Made by a program: the position numbers and the translations under genes
Notes under the pieces: model-generated
Databases searched by the model: none
What the model saw: the letters and a program-made list of their open reading frames with translations, nothing else
What the model was told of the DNA's origin: nothing
In this document: in pieces, positions 51,716 to 60,350 of the stretch
Layout: every line of letters begins with the position of its first letter
Position numbering within the stretch: position 1 is the first letter of the stretch
Assembly: GCF_900176165.1 (NCBI RefSeq)
Contig: NZ_FWWU01000008.1
Coordinates: 471,542-535,541, forward strand
Direction: 5' to 3'
DNA length: 64,000 bases
Origin: Deinococcus hopiensis KR-140
GTDB taxonomy: Bacteria; Deinococcota; Deinococci; Deinococcales; Deinococcaceae

Positions 51716-51977
51716 GCCAAGCCCCCTTAGAAGCAGAAATGAATTATGACTCAATGTGGTGCTATGCCTCGCCCAAAAATAGCTGCTCAAGATGTCAATC
51801 TACCCGGGTAAAACCCCCTAATTTTGTCTTCCCTAAGGTCAATTAGGGCAGGGAAGCCTCTTGCTAATTCCCGCTACAGAAGGCAGTTTCATAGCAACCC
51901 AAGGCTTTCCAGTCGGAGATTATTGCTCGTCCTTGTGGTGCGAGCTGGGAAGGCAACGACAACGCTAAGCTGCCCAA

Positions 51978-52358
51978 GTGCCTCCCCTCGCGCGCATCAT
52001 CATTGCCCTCTACGCCGTCTGTTTGAGCGGCGCTACTGTGGTCCACCTTCTGGATCTTTGGCATGGCGGTTGGCTCCCTTATCACTCGGCCCCCAAGACC
52101 ATCAATCTTTACTGGTCCCTGCTCAGCGTTTTTGATCCACTGGCCGTGGTCCTTCTCTACTGGCGTCCGCGATTCGGGTTGCTGCTGACGCTCGTGATCA
52201 TCATTTCAGATGTATGTATCAACAGCGTGATGCAGTACGGTGCCGGAATGGACCGAGCAGTGCCTGTAGCACTGTTTCAAAATTTGCAGGCACAAACAGC
52301 ATTTCTTGGCTTTGTGCTTGGGTCGGCACCATTTCTCTTGGGGCACCTGCGTAAGTGA
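51978..52358 (+). CDS. Four-span membrane protein
   Basis: A 126-aa protein with four transmembrane helices (IIIALYAVCLSGATVVHLLD; LLSVFDPLAVVLLYWRPRF; GLLLTLVIIISDVCINSVMQ; TAFLGFVLGSAPFLLGHLRK). No family recognised. GTG 51978 follows TAAGCT (51966-51971) by 6 nt, so the mRNA is probably leaderless. Confidence 0.68.
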   Translation: MPPLARIIIALYAVCLSGATVVHLLDLWHGGWLPYHSAPKTINLYWSLLSVFDPLAVVLLYWRPRFGLLLTLVIIISDVCINSVMQYGAGMDRAVPVALFQNLQAQTAFLGFVLGSAPFLLGHLRK

Positions 52359-52513
52359 GCCTAACCAAATTGTTTTCACCCGGATAAAAAGCGTCTTTTT
52401 GTCTTCCCTAAGCCCAGTTAGACCAGAAAAATTTCATCTTGGAGATACTGCCTTTTAAGGCCGATCGTATAGCTGTTGTTCGACATCAGTAGGGTTAGTA
52501 ACCTGTTTAACAG

Positions 52514-53059
52514 ATGTCACATCGTGCCCATTTCGCTCTGATTGCGGACAACCAAGTGCAGTTTTGCTCTGACAAATGGGGTGCATTGGGGTTGGCCGAG
52601 ATCTTGGCACTGGGACCTACACGGTTCAGAACATGGTTCGAGCGAGAGCTTGAGGTCAACCCTGACGCCGCATTGGGCGTGATCCCTGATGCTTTTGTGG
52701 TTGTCCATGCTGACTTCAGGCAAATCAAGTTGTCCGAAGAACCTGGTCTACAGCATCAAGCCGAAAACGCTATGGCTCAATTTCCAAATGTGCCTGAACT
52801 TGCCGATCAGCTCAGCCATGCGACTTCACAAGCGTTGCACGCTTTCCTGATGGTTCTTCATGAGATCTGGGAGGGCTGGGAGGTGGTCCTAGCAAGCCCA
52901 CCCCAGCCGCAGTTCGACTGGGAACACCTTCGGGGTGTATCTGCAGATGAGGTCTGGAAAGCGTTTGAGGTCCTGCCTTCGCTCAGCGCTCAGGGGGAAG
53001 GGCTCCTGCCAAGCCTACGAGCCTTACTGGCCCACCAGACAGAGCTGATCTGGCTATAA
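52514..53059 (+). CDS. Hypothetical protein next to an immunity gene
   Basis: A 181-aa soluble protein (HFALIADNQVQFCSDKWGAL, LSHATSQALHAFLMVLHEIW). No recognised family. It lies upstream of the Imm8-type gene on the same strand with 143 bp between them. Its size and position would suit another immunity-type protein, but there is no sequence support for that. Confidence 0.6.
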   Translation: MSHRAHFALIADNQVQFCSDKWGALGLAEILALGPTRFRTWFERELEVNPDAALGVIPDAFVVVHADFRQIKLSEEPGLQHQAENAMAQFPNVPELADQLSHATSQALHAFLMVLHEIWEGWEVVLASPPQPQFDWEHLRGVSADEVWKAFEVLPSLSAQGEGLLPSLRALLAHQTELIWL

Positions 53060-53202
53060 GCTGCACACTTAGGCGGTTGTGCAGGACTCGGTGTTCTCCC
53101 CAGAAACTCTGCTTCTGTTGCCTAAGGGTATTTAGGGGAGAAGCTTTGTCCTCAGGCTGGAGCGCGGGCACTGAGCGGTTGCCACATCCCTATAACTACG
53201 GG

Positions 53203-53556
53203 GTGACCTACCAGGCGGAGATCCAGAGTTGGAACATATTCGGTGACTGGCGCGAGCCAGAAGAATACGAGCCTGCTGATCAGCAGGACTTCAACCTCAT
53301 CCTCCAATTTGAAGTGGGCTTCTTGGGAGAGGTGGGGAATGAGGTGTTCTCCATCCATGTCGCTAGCCTTCGCTTCCTCCAGCGTTCACTCTTAGAAAGC
53401 AGAGTCGTCCCTCTCGTACAGTCCATCATTGTTGAGCAGTGGGACTTCTCCCAGATCCGTCGAGCAATAGAGGACCACCTCTCCAACCAGCAGTACGAGA
53501 ACTGGGAGCAGCTACAGCGAAGGACACGGCTCATTGGCAGGAGTGAGTTCGACTAA
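53203..53556 (+). CDS. Imm8-type immunity protein
   Basis: A 117-aa protein matching the Immunity-protein-8 pattern: YQAEIQSWNIFG start, DFNLILQFEVGFLGEVGNEV (FxLQ-VGxxGExG), FSIHVASLRFLQR (xVcSpxWL), IIVEQWDFSQIRRAIEDHLS (iVxxyd...i...i), ending RTRLIGRSEFD. Such proteins neutralise polymorphic-toxin C-terminal nuclease domains. No toxin gene is next to it, so it is an orphan. Start GTG 53203 is chosen because TATAAC (53191-53196) lies exactly 6 nt upstream; longer upstream frame is not supported. Confidence 0.78.
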   Translation: MTYQAEIQSWNIFGDWREPEEYEPADQQDFNLILQFEVGFLGEVGNEVFSIHVASLRFLQRSLLESRVVPLVQSIIVEQWDFSQIRRAIEDHLSNQQYENWEQLQRRTRLIGRSEFD

Positions 53557-53831
53557 CCGGCAGCCAGTGAAGCACCTCTTCTCGTACCAGACTGTGGTGC
53601 CAAGCGAGGGCCAGGGCCGACCAATTGAGGCACTCTCAGGCCCGCCGTTAGGTGGGCTTTGTGGCTGCCCCTCATACCGGATTCCCGACCCTGCAGACCA
53701 ATCCACGCAAGAAAAGCGCCCTCGCGGGCGCTGGCATGCAGGTGTGGAGAGCAGACTTGGTCCTCAAGGAGAGTCCAGCGGGTGGCACAGACCCTTACGC
53801 GCCCGTATTCACGCTTGCACGGGGACCAGCT

Positions 53832-54227
53832 TCACGACGCCACCTCGTGCGCCGCGCTGGCCAGGAGGCGAGCCACCAGCTCCCGGATCTCGGCGTTCCG
53901 CTCCTCGTTGCGTCGCCAGTACTCGCGCAGGTTCGTCCACTCGCCGTACGGGATCTCGCGGTTCAACAGGTAGCAAAGGGCGTTGGTCACCTCGAAGGCC
54001 CCCTGCCAGTCCCCTGCGGCTTCCGCCTCGCGCACGCGCGCAAGGCAATCGTCGGACTTCGCATCGCCACCGAACGGCCGCACGAGGTCCGCCACGCGCT
54101 CGACGAACCGCACCGCGAGACGACGCCCCTCCGCCGTCCGGGTAAAGCCGCGCAGCAGGCCGCACGCCCCGAGGGAATGCCCCGCCGGTGGCAGGGCCTG
54201 CAGGGCGGCCACCAGAGGGCCGGTCAC
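53832..54227 (-). CDS. Hypothetical protein, third gene of coupled operon
   Basis: A 131-aa helical protein (GRRLAVRFVERVADLVRPFG, EAAGDWQGAFEVTNALCYLL, NLREYWRRNEERNAEIRELV). Its GTG overlaps the stop of the previous gene as GTGA, so it is translationally coupled. No family recognised. Last gene of a three-gene minus-strand operon whose promoter region faces the XRE regulator gene. Confidence 0.65.
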   Translation of the reverse strand: MTGPLVAALQALPPAGHSLGACGLLRGFTRTAEGRRLAVRFVERVADLVRPFGGDAKSDDCLARVREAEAAGDWQGAFEVTNALCYLLNREIPYGEWTNLREYWRRNEERNAEIRELVARLLASAAHEVAS

Positions 54228-54415
54228 GCCTCCACCTCCCCTTCGCCGTGGCAGTCGGGGCAGGTGCCCATGTGGGCGAACTGGGAAGGATCACGGTCTG
54301 GGCCAATCTGCACGATGCCCTCCCCCTCACAGGTCTCGCACTCCACCATTTCGGGGAGTGCCGGCAGCCCCAGCACTTTCCGGCACTCGACCAGCTGATT
54401 CGGGTGGCGGATCAC
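54224..54415 (-). CDS. Small protein with DnaJ-like zinc motifs
   Basis: A 63-aa protein with two CxxCxGxG motifs (CETCEGEG and CPDCHGEG), as in the cysteine-rich domain of DnaJ, forming one zinc site. The rest is short. Its GTG overlaps the upstream stop as GTGA. Stand-alone proteins of this type often occur in phage and plasmid operons; the partner is unknown. Confidence 0.68.
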   Translation of the reverse strand: MIRHPNQLVECRKVLGLPALPEMVECETCEGEGIVQIGPDRDPSQFAHMGTCPDCHGEGEVEA

Positions 54416-54840
54416 GCCGCCACCTCCCCGGCCACGAGGCCCCACTGCCCGTAAGCGTAGTCGCGGACTAGGGCGGCATCCTCGGCGGTCAGCGCGGCCA
54501 GGCTGGTCACCTCGACGCCCAGCACCTCTGAGGCCAGCGCGTAGTGCTCGCGGAACTGCAGGCGGCCCAGCTCGAGGTGCAGCTGACGGGCGGCGGCCTT
54601 GCCGATGGTCAGGGGGCGGCGGTCGTCGTTGACCTCCTTGACGTGGCCCTCGACCTTCGCCCACTCCAGGAGCTTGAGGACTTCGGCGGCGTCGGCTTCC
54701 TGGCCGTCGATGGTGCCGGTCTCGGGGAGGAGCTTGCTCTGGGCGTCGCGGCCACCGCTGAGGGTGAGCGAGCAGCTGCCCATGCGGACGCCGGTGCTGC
54801 TGCCTTCGTAGTGACCAGCCTGGGTGGACTCGTCCTGCAA
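54412..54840 (-). CDS. Hypothetical protein, first gene of coupled operon
   Basis: A 142-aa protein from TTG 54840: an N-terminal Gly/Ser-rich beta part (STGVRMGSCSLTLSGGRDAQ) and a helical C-terminal half (AAEVLKLLEWAKVEGHVKEV, AARQLHLELGRLQFREHYAL). No family recognised. Its upstream region contains the palindrome shared with the XRE gene promoter, so it is probably repressed by that regulator. Confidence 0.62.
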   Translation of the reverse strand: MQDESTQAGHYEGSSTGVRMGSCSLTLSGGRDAQSKLLPETGTIDGQEADAAEVLKLLEWAKVEGHVKEVNDDRRPLTIGKAAARQLHLELGRLQFREHYALASEVLGVEVTSLAALTAEDAALVRDYAYGQWGLVAGEVAA

Positions 54841-54842
54841 GC

Positions 54843-54872
54843 TTGACTTGGCATGTTATGTATACGTAATAT
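54843..54872 (+). promoter_or_regulatory. XRE gene promoter with palindromic operator
   Basis: -35 TTGACT (54843-54848), 18-bp spacer, -10 TAATAT (54867-54872), then 6 nt to GTG 54879. The palindrome TTA-T-GTATAC-G-TAA (54856-54869) covers the spacer and the first bases of the -10 box, the right place for autorepression. It also lies within the promoter region of the divergent three-gene operon. Confidence 0.75.
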
Positions 54873-54878
54873 AGAGAT

Positions 54879-55148
54879 GTGGTTAGGCAACGCAAAGAGG
54901 ACACCAAGCTGTACAACCGCCTACCCGCCCTCCGTGCTGAACGGGAGATGAGCCGCGCTGAACTGGCCACTGCCATCGGTGTCAACCCACAGTCCGTCGG
55001 TTTCATTGAACGCGGAGATTACGGCCCCAGCCTTGAACTCGCCCTCAAGATCGCCCAGGTATTCAACCTCCCTGTCGAAGCGATCTTCTCCCTCACGCCA
55101 CTGTCGCCGCTGAGCGTACAGATCTACGGCGGAAAGGACACCGAATGA
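54879..55148 (+). CDS. XRE-family transcriptional regulator
   Basis: An 89-aa regulator: LPALRAEREMSRAELATAIG, NPQSVGFIERGDYGPSLELA, LKIAQVFNLPVEAIFSL. A Cro/CI-type helix-turn-helix of the short YozG-like class. GTG 54879 is placed 6 nt after the -10 box (leaderless). The stop overlaps the ATG of the next gene (ATGA), a membrane protein, a pairing common for this regulator class. Likely autoregulated by the operator in its promoter. Confidence 0.88.
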   Translation: MVRQRKEDTKLYNRLPALRAEREMSRAELATAIGVNPQSVGFIERGDYGPSLELALKIAQVFNLPVEAIFSLTPLSPLSVQIYGGKDTE

Positions 55149-55633
55149 CTGTGATAAGCCGTGCTTACACGCGTCAGCGCTCTCGAACATCTCGCCGCCA
55201 GTTGGCCATTCTCCTGGGCGTGAGCGTGCTCCTCGTTCAGTTGTTTCTCCCCAGCCTGAATGCAGAGCGCTGGACTGGCATCCTGCCCCTGCTGCTTTTG
55301 CCCATCATTGCGTATTGCCAGCATGGACTGACCTCATCTGTTTGGAGTTGGAACCGCCTGTTCAGGAAAGGGAATGACCTCGATGAGTACGAGACGCATG
55401 CTCGAAACGCGTATATTGCTCGCGCTTATGCTTTATCGGGACCGCTCCTGTGGGTGAGTTTCATCGCTTTTCTGCTTGGCGGAGGGCTCATTCGCAGCTT
55501 TCCCCTGTTGAATCCCTTCGCTGATGCCAGCGTCGCAGTCGCTATCGGAGTTTTTCTGGCTGTGTTGGTCTCTGCCTTTGATGTCCTGCCACGCATTGTC
55601 GCCGCGTTGAACGAAACTGACCCCGACGCTTGA
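55145..55633 (+). CDS. Four-span membrane protein coupled to XRE regulator
   Basis: A 162-aa protein with transmembrane segments at about 20-37 (QLAILLGVSVLLVQLFLPSL), 43-60 (GILPLLLLPIIAYCQHGL), 98-118 (GPLLWVSFIAFLLGGGLIRS) and 128-148 (ASVAVAIGVFLAVLVSAFDV). Small membrane proteins downstream of YozG-like regulators form a widespread but little-studied pair. Followed by a clear terminator. Confidence 0.75.
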   Translation: MTVISRAYTRQRSRTSRRQLAILLGVSVLLVQLFLPSLNAERWTGILPLLLLPIIAYCQHGLTSSVWSWNRLFRKGNDLDEYETHARNAYIARAYALSGPLLWVSFIAFLLGGGLIRSFPLLNPFADASVAVAIGVFLAVLVSAFDVLPRIVAALNETDPDA

Positions 55634-55648
55634 CCCCCTGCACTTTAG

Positions 55649-55675
55649 CCCTGCTTCGGCAGGGTTTTTCTTTCT
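55649..55675 (+). terminator. Intrinsic terminator
   Basis: CCCTGC, TTCG tetraloop, GCAGGG, then TTTTTCTTTCT. IS6 copy 2 is inserted 7 bp further on. Confidence 0.9.
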
Positions 55676-55681
55676 CTCAGC

Positions 55682-56484
<803 letters not shown>

Positions 56485-57028
56485 CGTAGGGCCGACTGGC
56501 CTCCCCGCTCGCCAGCACCGCGACCACGGTGACGGCCACGTCACCACCTGGGGTGGGCAGACTGGACACGTACCCCCCGTGCATCCACTTCCCGTCCACC
56601 TCGCCATCCACGGTCAGGTACACGCACCACTCCGGCAGCCGGGCCAGCACGTCGTCTTGCAAGCCGTCGAGCGGCGTCTCCACGATGGCTTGCGCGAGGG
56701 CGGGATCAAATGCGTAGACCCCACGGGTGCGGCTCCACTGCGCCTGCACGATGTTCACGTGCATCTCGCGCAGCAACTCGCCCGCTTTGCGCGAGGGCAA
56801 GGCAGCCATCTGAAGGGTGAAGAACTCTATGAAGTCCAGGGGCTGCTTCACCGCGCGGGTCCACAGCTCGTGGCTGCCGATGGTCATGGCAAGCGTGCGG
56901 CGCGTGTCCTTGGCGTCCGCGTCCGGGTTATAGGGTCTGGGCTTCACCGCCGCACCTTCTTCCCAGTGCCCCAGCAGTCCCGGCACATCAGCAGCGCCAC
57001 GCTCCGGCGCACGCACAGGCGTAGCCAT
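56485..57028 (-). pseudogene. AcrVA2-like protein, truncated by IS6
   Basis: About 181 residues remain: LDFIEFFTLQMAALPSRKAG, QAQWSRTRGVYAFDPALAQA, IVETPLDGLQDDVLARLPEW, CVYLTVDG and GKWMHGGYVSS. The block VYxFDPxLxxxxxxTPLDG ... VLxRLPEWCVY matches, as far as I recall, the widespread plasmid and phage family that includes the anti-CRISPR AcrVA2 (which targets Cas12a mRNA). The C-terminus is lost at the IS6 junction, and the frame ends within the IS about 18 codons later. Assignment rests on remembered motifs only. ATG 57028 has GGTGGAG upstream. Confidence 0.55.
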
Positions 57029-57257
57029 GTGACAATCTCACTCCACCTACCAGGTAGGAACAAAAACGAAGACAATCCACAGCGCCGCAAAAGGATGGGT
57101 CAGTCACACGGCAGCTCAATTTTTAAGCCTTGCTTTAAGACCACCGTTTGAAGTTCAGAGTCTTGTAAACGCGCATATGGGAAGTTAGGAGGTACAGCAG
57201 AGGGTTGCGTGGCCCTCACGTGTGACCCAAGTGGATCACGCAGGAAGGCTTATTCAC

Positions 57258-58271
57258 ATGACTTCAGCTCTACCAATGCCTCGTCCCGATGACACCTTCG
57301 ACTATCAGGCGCTCTTCGATCATGCTGGCGTTGGCCTTCTGGAGATCGCGTTCGATGGCTCCATTCGGCGCATCAACGCCAATGGAGCAGCCTTTTTTGG
57401 TCATCCCACTGAGGTCCTGGTGGGGGAGAACGTGATCAACGTCACCCATCCCGACGATGTCCCCCGCACGGTTGAAGCGCTGGAGCAGGTGATCAGCGGC
57501 GCCACTCCGTTGGTCACCGTGGAAAAGCGCTACATCCGCGCAGATGGGGAAACCGTCTGGTCGCGTTCCCGCGTGTCCCTGCTGCCCACATGCCACGGCC
57601 CAGCCACCTCGGTGGTCGCGGTCATTGCGGATATCACCGAACTCAAGCGCGCGCAACAGGACCTTGAAGCGCTCAATATCAGCCTTCAGGAGACGCTGGA
57701 GGGCGGCCTGCTGGGTCTTGGCATCGCCCTGGAAGCCCGTGACTTGGAGACGTCCGGGCACACCACTCGGGTGATGCAATACAGCTTGCAGCTTGGAAAA
57801 GCCCTCGGTCTCGACGACGTGACACTCAATGAATTGAAGCACGGAGCGGGTCTGCATGACCTTGGAAAGCTCACCATCCCAGATGCGGTCCTCCTCAAGC
57901 CGGGTCGCCTGGATGCTGCCGAATGGGCGCTGATGCAAACCCATGCGCACAACGGTCACGAAATTGCTTCGCGGATTCCAACGCTACCGCGCTTGGCCCT
58001 GGATGTAATTCGGCACCACCACGAGCGCTGGGACGGCACGGGATATCCAGACCGCCTGGCAGGGACTGATATCCCCTTACTGGCACGAATTTTTGCGGTG
58101 TGTGACGTCTATGACGCACTGACGAGCGAACGGCCTTACAAGCACGCCTGGTCACATGAGGCGGCGCTGAAGGAGTTGTACGTTCAGCGTGGGCGGCAAT
58201 TCGATGCCGACGTCGTGGACGCCTTTCTCGCCATCCATGCTGCAACCACAGATTCCAATGACGTGACTTGA
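57258..58271 (+). CDS. PAS-HD-GYP cyclic di-GMP phosphodiesterase
   Basis: A 337-aa signalling enzyme. PAS domain about residues 10-135 (FDHAGVGLLEIAFDGSIRRI, NVTHPDDVPRTVEALEQVIS). A short linker helix leads to the HD-GYP domain about 150-325: HTTRVMQYSLQLG, GAGLHDLGKLTIPDAVLLK (HD), THAHNGHEIA, RHHHERWDGTGYPDRLAGTD (HHE...GYP) and FAVCDVYDALTSERPYKHAW. All metal ligands and the GYP motif are present, so it should degrade c-di-GMP. ATG 57258 with AGGAAGG is preferred to GTG 57222. Confidence 0.92.
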   Translation: MTSALPMPRPDDTFDYQALFDHAGVGLLEIAFDGSIRRINANGAAFFGHPTEVLVGENVINVTHPDDVPRTVEALEQVISGATPLVTVEKRYIRADGETVWSRSRVSLLPTCHGPATSVVAVIADITELKRAQQDLEALNISLQETLEGGLLGLGIALEARDLETSGHTTRVMQYSLQLGKALGLDDVTLNELKHGAGLHDLGKLTIPDAVLLKPGRLDAAEWALMQTHAHNGHEIASRIPTLPRLALDVIRHHHERWDGTGYPDRLAGTDIPLLARIFAVCDVYDALTSERPYKHAWSHEAALKELYVQRGRQFDADVVDAFLAIHAATTDSNDVT

Positions 58272-58310
58272 AGAGGGCGGGAGTGGTCTGTGCAGAATCC
58301 CTATTCAAAA

Positions 58311-58336
58311 AGAAGTCGACCTCAGGGTCGACTTCT
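58311..58336. terminator. Bidirectional hairpin terminator
   Basis: AGAAGTCGACC, 4-nt loop, GGTCGACTTCT. On the minus strand it is followed by TTTTTG, so it ends the minus-strand gene at 58444; on the plus strand TCTCTACTCTT follows. Confidence 0.75.
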
Positions 58337-58443
58337 CTACTCTTGAGTGCATGTTGGACGTGTTCACACTCACTGAGGGATCAGGACACCCTGAAGCGAC
58401 GGTGGCCGGCTGGACTGATTTTATACCAGGGCGTCCATTACAC

Positions 58444-58974
58444 TTACAGTGGGCTGAAGACGAACTTATCGCTGGTGCCACCGCGCAGTACGCTCTCGGT
58501 TTGTTCGCCGAGGTACATCTCACCGGTGATCGCTTCGGGCGCGCCCCACACGGCCCCCAGGGTAAAGGTGCACTTGCGGTCACTGCCAGCCGCCTCACCC
58601 GCTGAGCACACGGTGTCTTGCGTCTCGATCACAATGTCGTTGCCCGCCTGGTAGGAGCGGACGACAGCCGCCAGGCGGGTGCCATTCCGACCGATGTCCG
58701 AGTTCAGCAGCGGCGCAATCTCTTCCACAGGCACGTTGCTGCCCGCCACGCCAAGTTCCGTGGCGAGATTATGACCACGCACTTTCCCGGCGCGGGTAAA
58801 CACAACAGCGGCGCCGTCAGTACCGAGGGTGTCCTCGACGCCAACGATCACGGCTTTGAAGCAGACGACGGAGCTAAACTCCCCAAGTTGGGGACGGGTG
58901 GACTGGGCAGTGGTGGTTCGCGGTTCACCTCCACCGTAACGCGACACCAATTTCCATTCTCCGCATGGTGGCAC
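58444..58974 (-). CDS. V4R-like small-molecule-binding protein
   Basis: A protein of up to 176 aa: FKAVIVGVEDTLGTDGAAVV, FTRAGKVRGHNLATELGVAG, VVRSYQAGNDIVIETQDTVC and KCTFTLGAVWGAPEAITGEM. The C-terminal arrangement (ETxxTVCSAG ... CTFTLGAVWGAxEAITG) resembles V4R/4-vinyl-reductase domains that bind hydrocarbons or sense ligands. The first 30 residues may be an over-extension, since no ribosome binding site marks ATG 58974. It lies convergent to the HD-GYP gene. Confidence 0.62.
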   Translation of the reverse strand: MPPCGEWKLVSRYGGGEPRTTTAQSTRPQLGEFSSVVCFKAVIVGVEDTLGTDGAAVVFTRAGKVRGHNLATELGVAGSNVPVEEIAPLLNSDIGRNGTRLAAVVRSYQAGNDIVIETQDTVCSAGEAAGSDRKCTFTLGAVWGAPEAITGEMYLGEQTESVLRGGTSDKFVFSPL

Positions 58975-59115
58975 GGACGTTCCACGAAACGAACCTCACG
59001 CCACAGGACGTCTGCGACGTCCTGCTTCCCCTGCTCCCCCCTGAACAGCTCACCTTCGTTCTGGACCGGACGAGCTGGAAGCGTGGGACAACGGATCTGA
59101 ATCTACTGGGACCCT
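58920..59115 (+). pseudogene. IS4-family transposase, internal fragment
   Basis: MVARTFHETNLTPQDVCDVL, LPLLPPEQLTFVLDRTSWKR, GTTDLNLL: the region around the first catalytic Asp (FVLDRTxWKRG) of IS4-type transposases. Nothing before or after belongs to the gene. It overlaps the uncertain N-terminus of the minus-strand V4R-like gene. Confidence 0.68.
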
Positions 59116-59661
59116 TCCCCACGGAGAGCCGTCACCATGACCACCTGCACCCTTGACGTTGAAGCCGCTGCCGAGCGGATGCGCCAGCGCCGGAGCCACC
59201 TTGGCCGCATCATCCAGCAGGCCCGAATCCTCGTCGAGCATGGCCGGTCAGAAGGGCGGACCTACCTTAACCGGGTTTGCCGCGTGCAGGGCGTTCGAGG
59301 TGCAGTACCGCGCCGCGGATGACGCCCAGACGGCCACGCTGATCCCCGAACAGCAGCCCGGGGAAAGCCGATCATGCTCGAAGGCCCCCGCAAGGCCGCC
59401 GACCCGTCCTGCCCTGATGACGTTGCGCGAATGCGCCGCTCTTTACAACCAGCTCGCTAAGGCGTCATCCAAGGAGAGATCGTGACCCTCACCGCTCCCG
59501 GCCCACATCTGCCCCGATCCTCACGGCCCGCGAGCGCTCTACCGTCCCCTTGACAATGCCTCAGAACAAGGGATTGCGAGCGGCATAGGCACCATAAGGT
59601 AGAGGATAGGGATTGTGAGAGCCTACTCATATAATGTTTATATGAGCTTTATACTGTAGTT
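59116..59661. other. Region of degraded small frames
   Basis: It holds ATG 59137 (MTTCTLDVEAAAERMRQRRS, then HLGRIIQQARILVEHGR) and, in the next frame from about 59265, FAACRAFEVQYRAADDAQTA, as if one gene had suffered a frameshift near 59260. A short frame MLEGPRKAADPSCPDDVARM follows at about 59374. No family is recognised and no intact gene is called. Confidence 0.35.
59626..59655 (+). promoter_or_regulatory. Palindromic operator and -10 of response-regulator gene
   Basis: CTCATATAA-TGT-TTATATGAG (59626-59646) is a perfect 9-bp inverted repeat. TATACT (59650-59655) follows, then 6 nt to GTG 59662. The palindrome covers the expected -35 region, suitable for a repressor or an activator. Confidence 0.7.
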
Positions 59662-60128
59662 GTGTCGCTCCCTCGCCAGCATCTCCTGCTTATCGATGAC
59701 AGTCTGAGCGATCAGTTGCTGGCACAAGAAGCGCTCGAACGCCTCGGCACTGAGCATCAGCTCATCTGTCTGTCAAGCGGTCAGACTGCTCTGGACTCCT
59801 TCGAAACGGCGCGCTTCGCCCGGAGGCCATCTTGCTGGACATCAACATGCCTGGTATGAACGGCCTTGAAGTCCTGAAGGCCCTGAAAAGTGACCGCCGA
59901 CTTGCCTATCTCCCTGTGGTCATGCTGTCGAGTTCCAGCAACGAGGACGATGTGCAAGCCGCTTACGCGCTTCACGCCAACGCTTACCTGATGAAGCCAC
60001 ACCGCTTCGAAGAATTCGTCGAGCAGATGGCGGCCTTCGTCCATTACTGGGAGCAGAACCGAAGGGCTCATTTTGGTCTGTCCACGAGGCGCCATGACCC
60101 GTCAGCACTCTACAAACTGCCTTTCTAA
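59662..60128 (+). pseudogene. Rcp-like response regulator with frameshift
   Basis: A single-domain receiver. Part one (59662 to about 59820) reads HLLLIDDSLSDQLLAQEALE and HQLICLSSGQTALDSFETAR. Part two, in another frame (from about 59826), reads LLDINMPGMNGLEVLKALKS, VVMLSSSSNEDDVQAAYALH and AYLMKPHRFEEFVEQM. Together they have DD acid pocket, phospho-acceptor Asp in LLDINMPG, Ser/Thr switch and KP. One base appears lost near 59815-59830. Either it is a pseudogene or the base is a sequencing error, as all else is intact. The partner kinase would be phytochrome-like or a PAS kinase. Confidence 0.78.
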
Positions 60129-60350
60129 TCAACGGACCAAGAGGAAGGTCAAGACACTCCAACCCCACCTGGAGGTAATTTTTACGGGAAGTGGACGAAG
60201 TTTTTACGGGGCTCCGCGAAACCATTTGGGCCAAGAGCCACTCTCTTTGACGGAGCGCGTGGCCTGTGCGGCTCCTCCGCACGTCACACTCCTGTCAGGT
60301 GGCAGCGCGATAATGAAGGTCACTCCTTCCGGGCTGGAGGAACGCTCACG

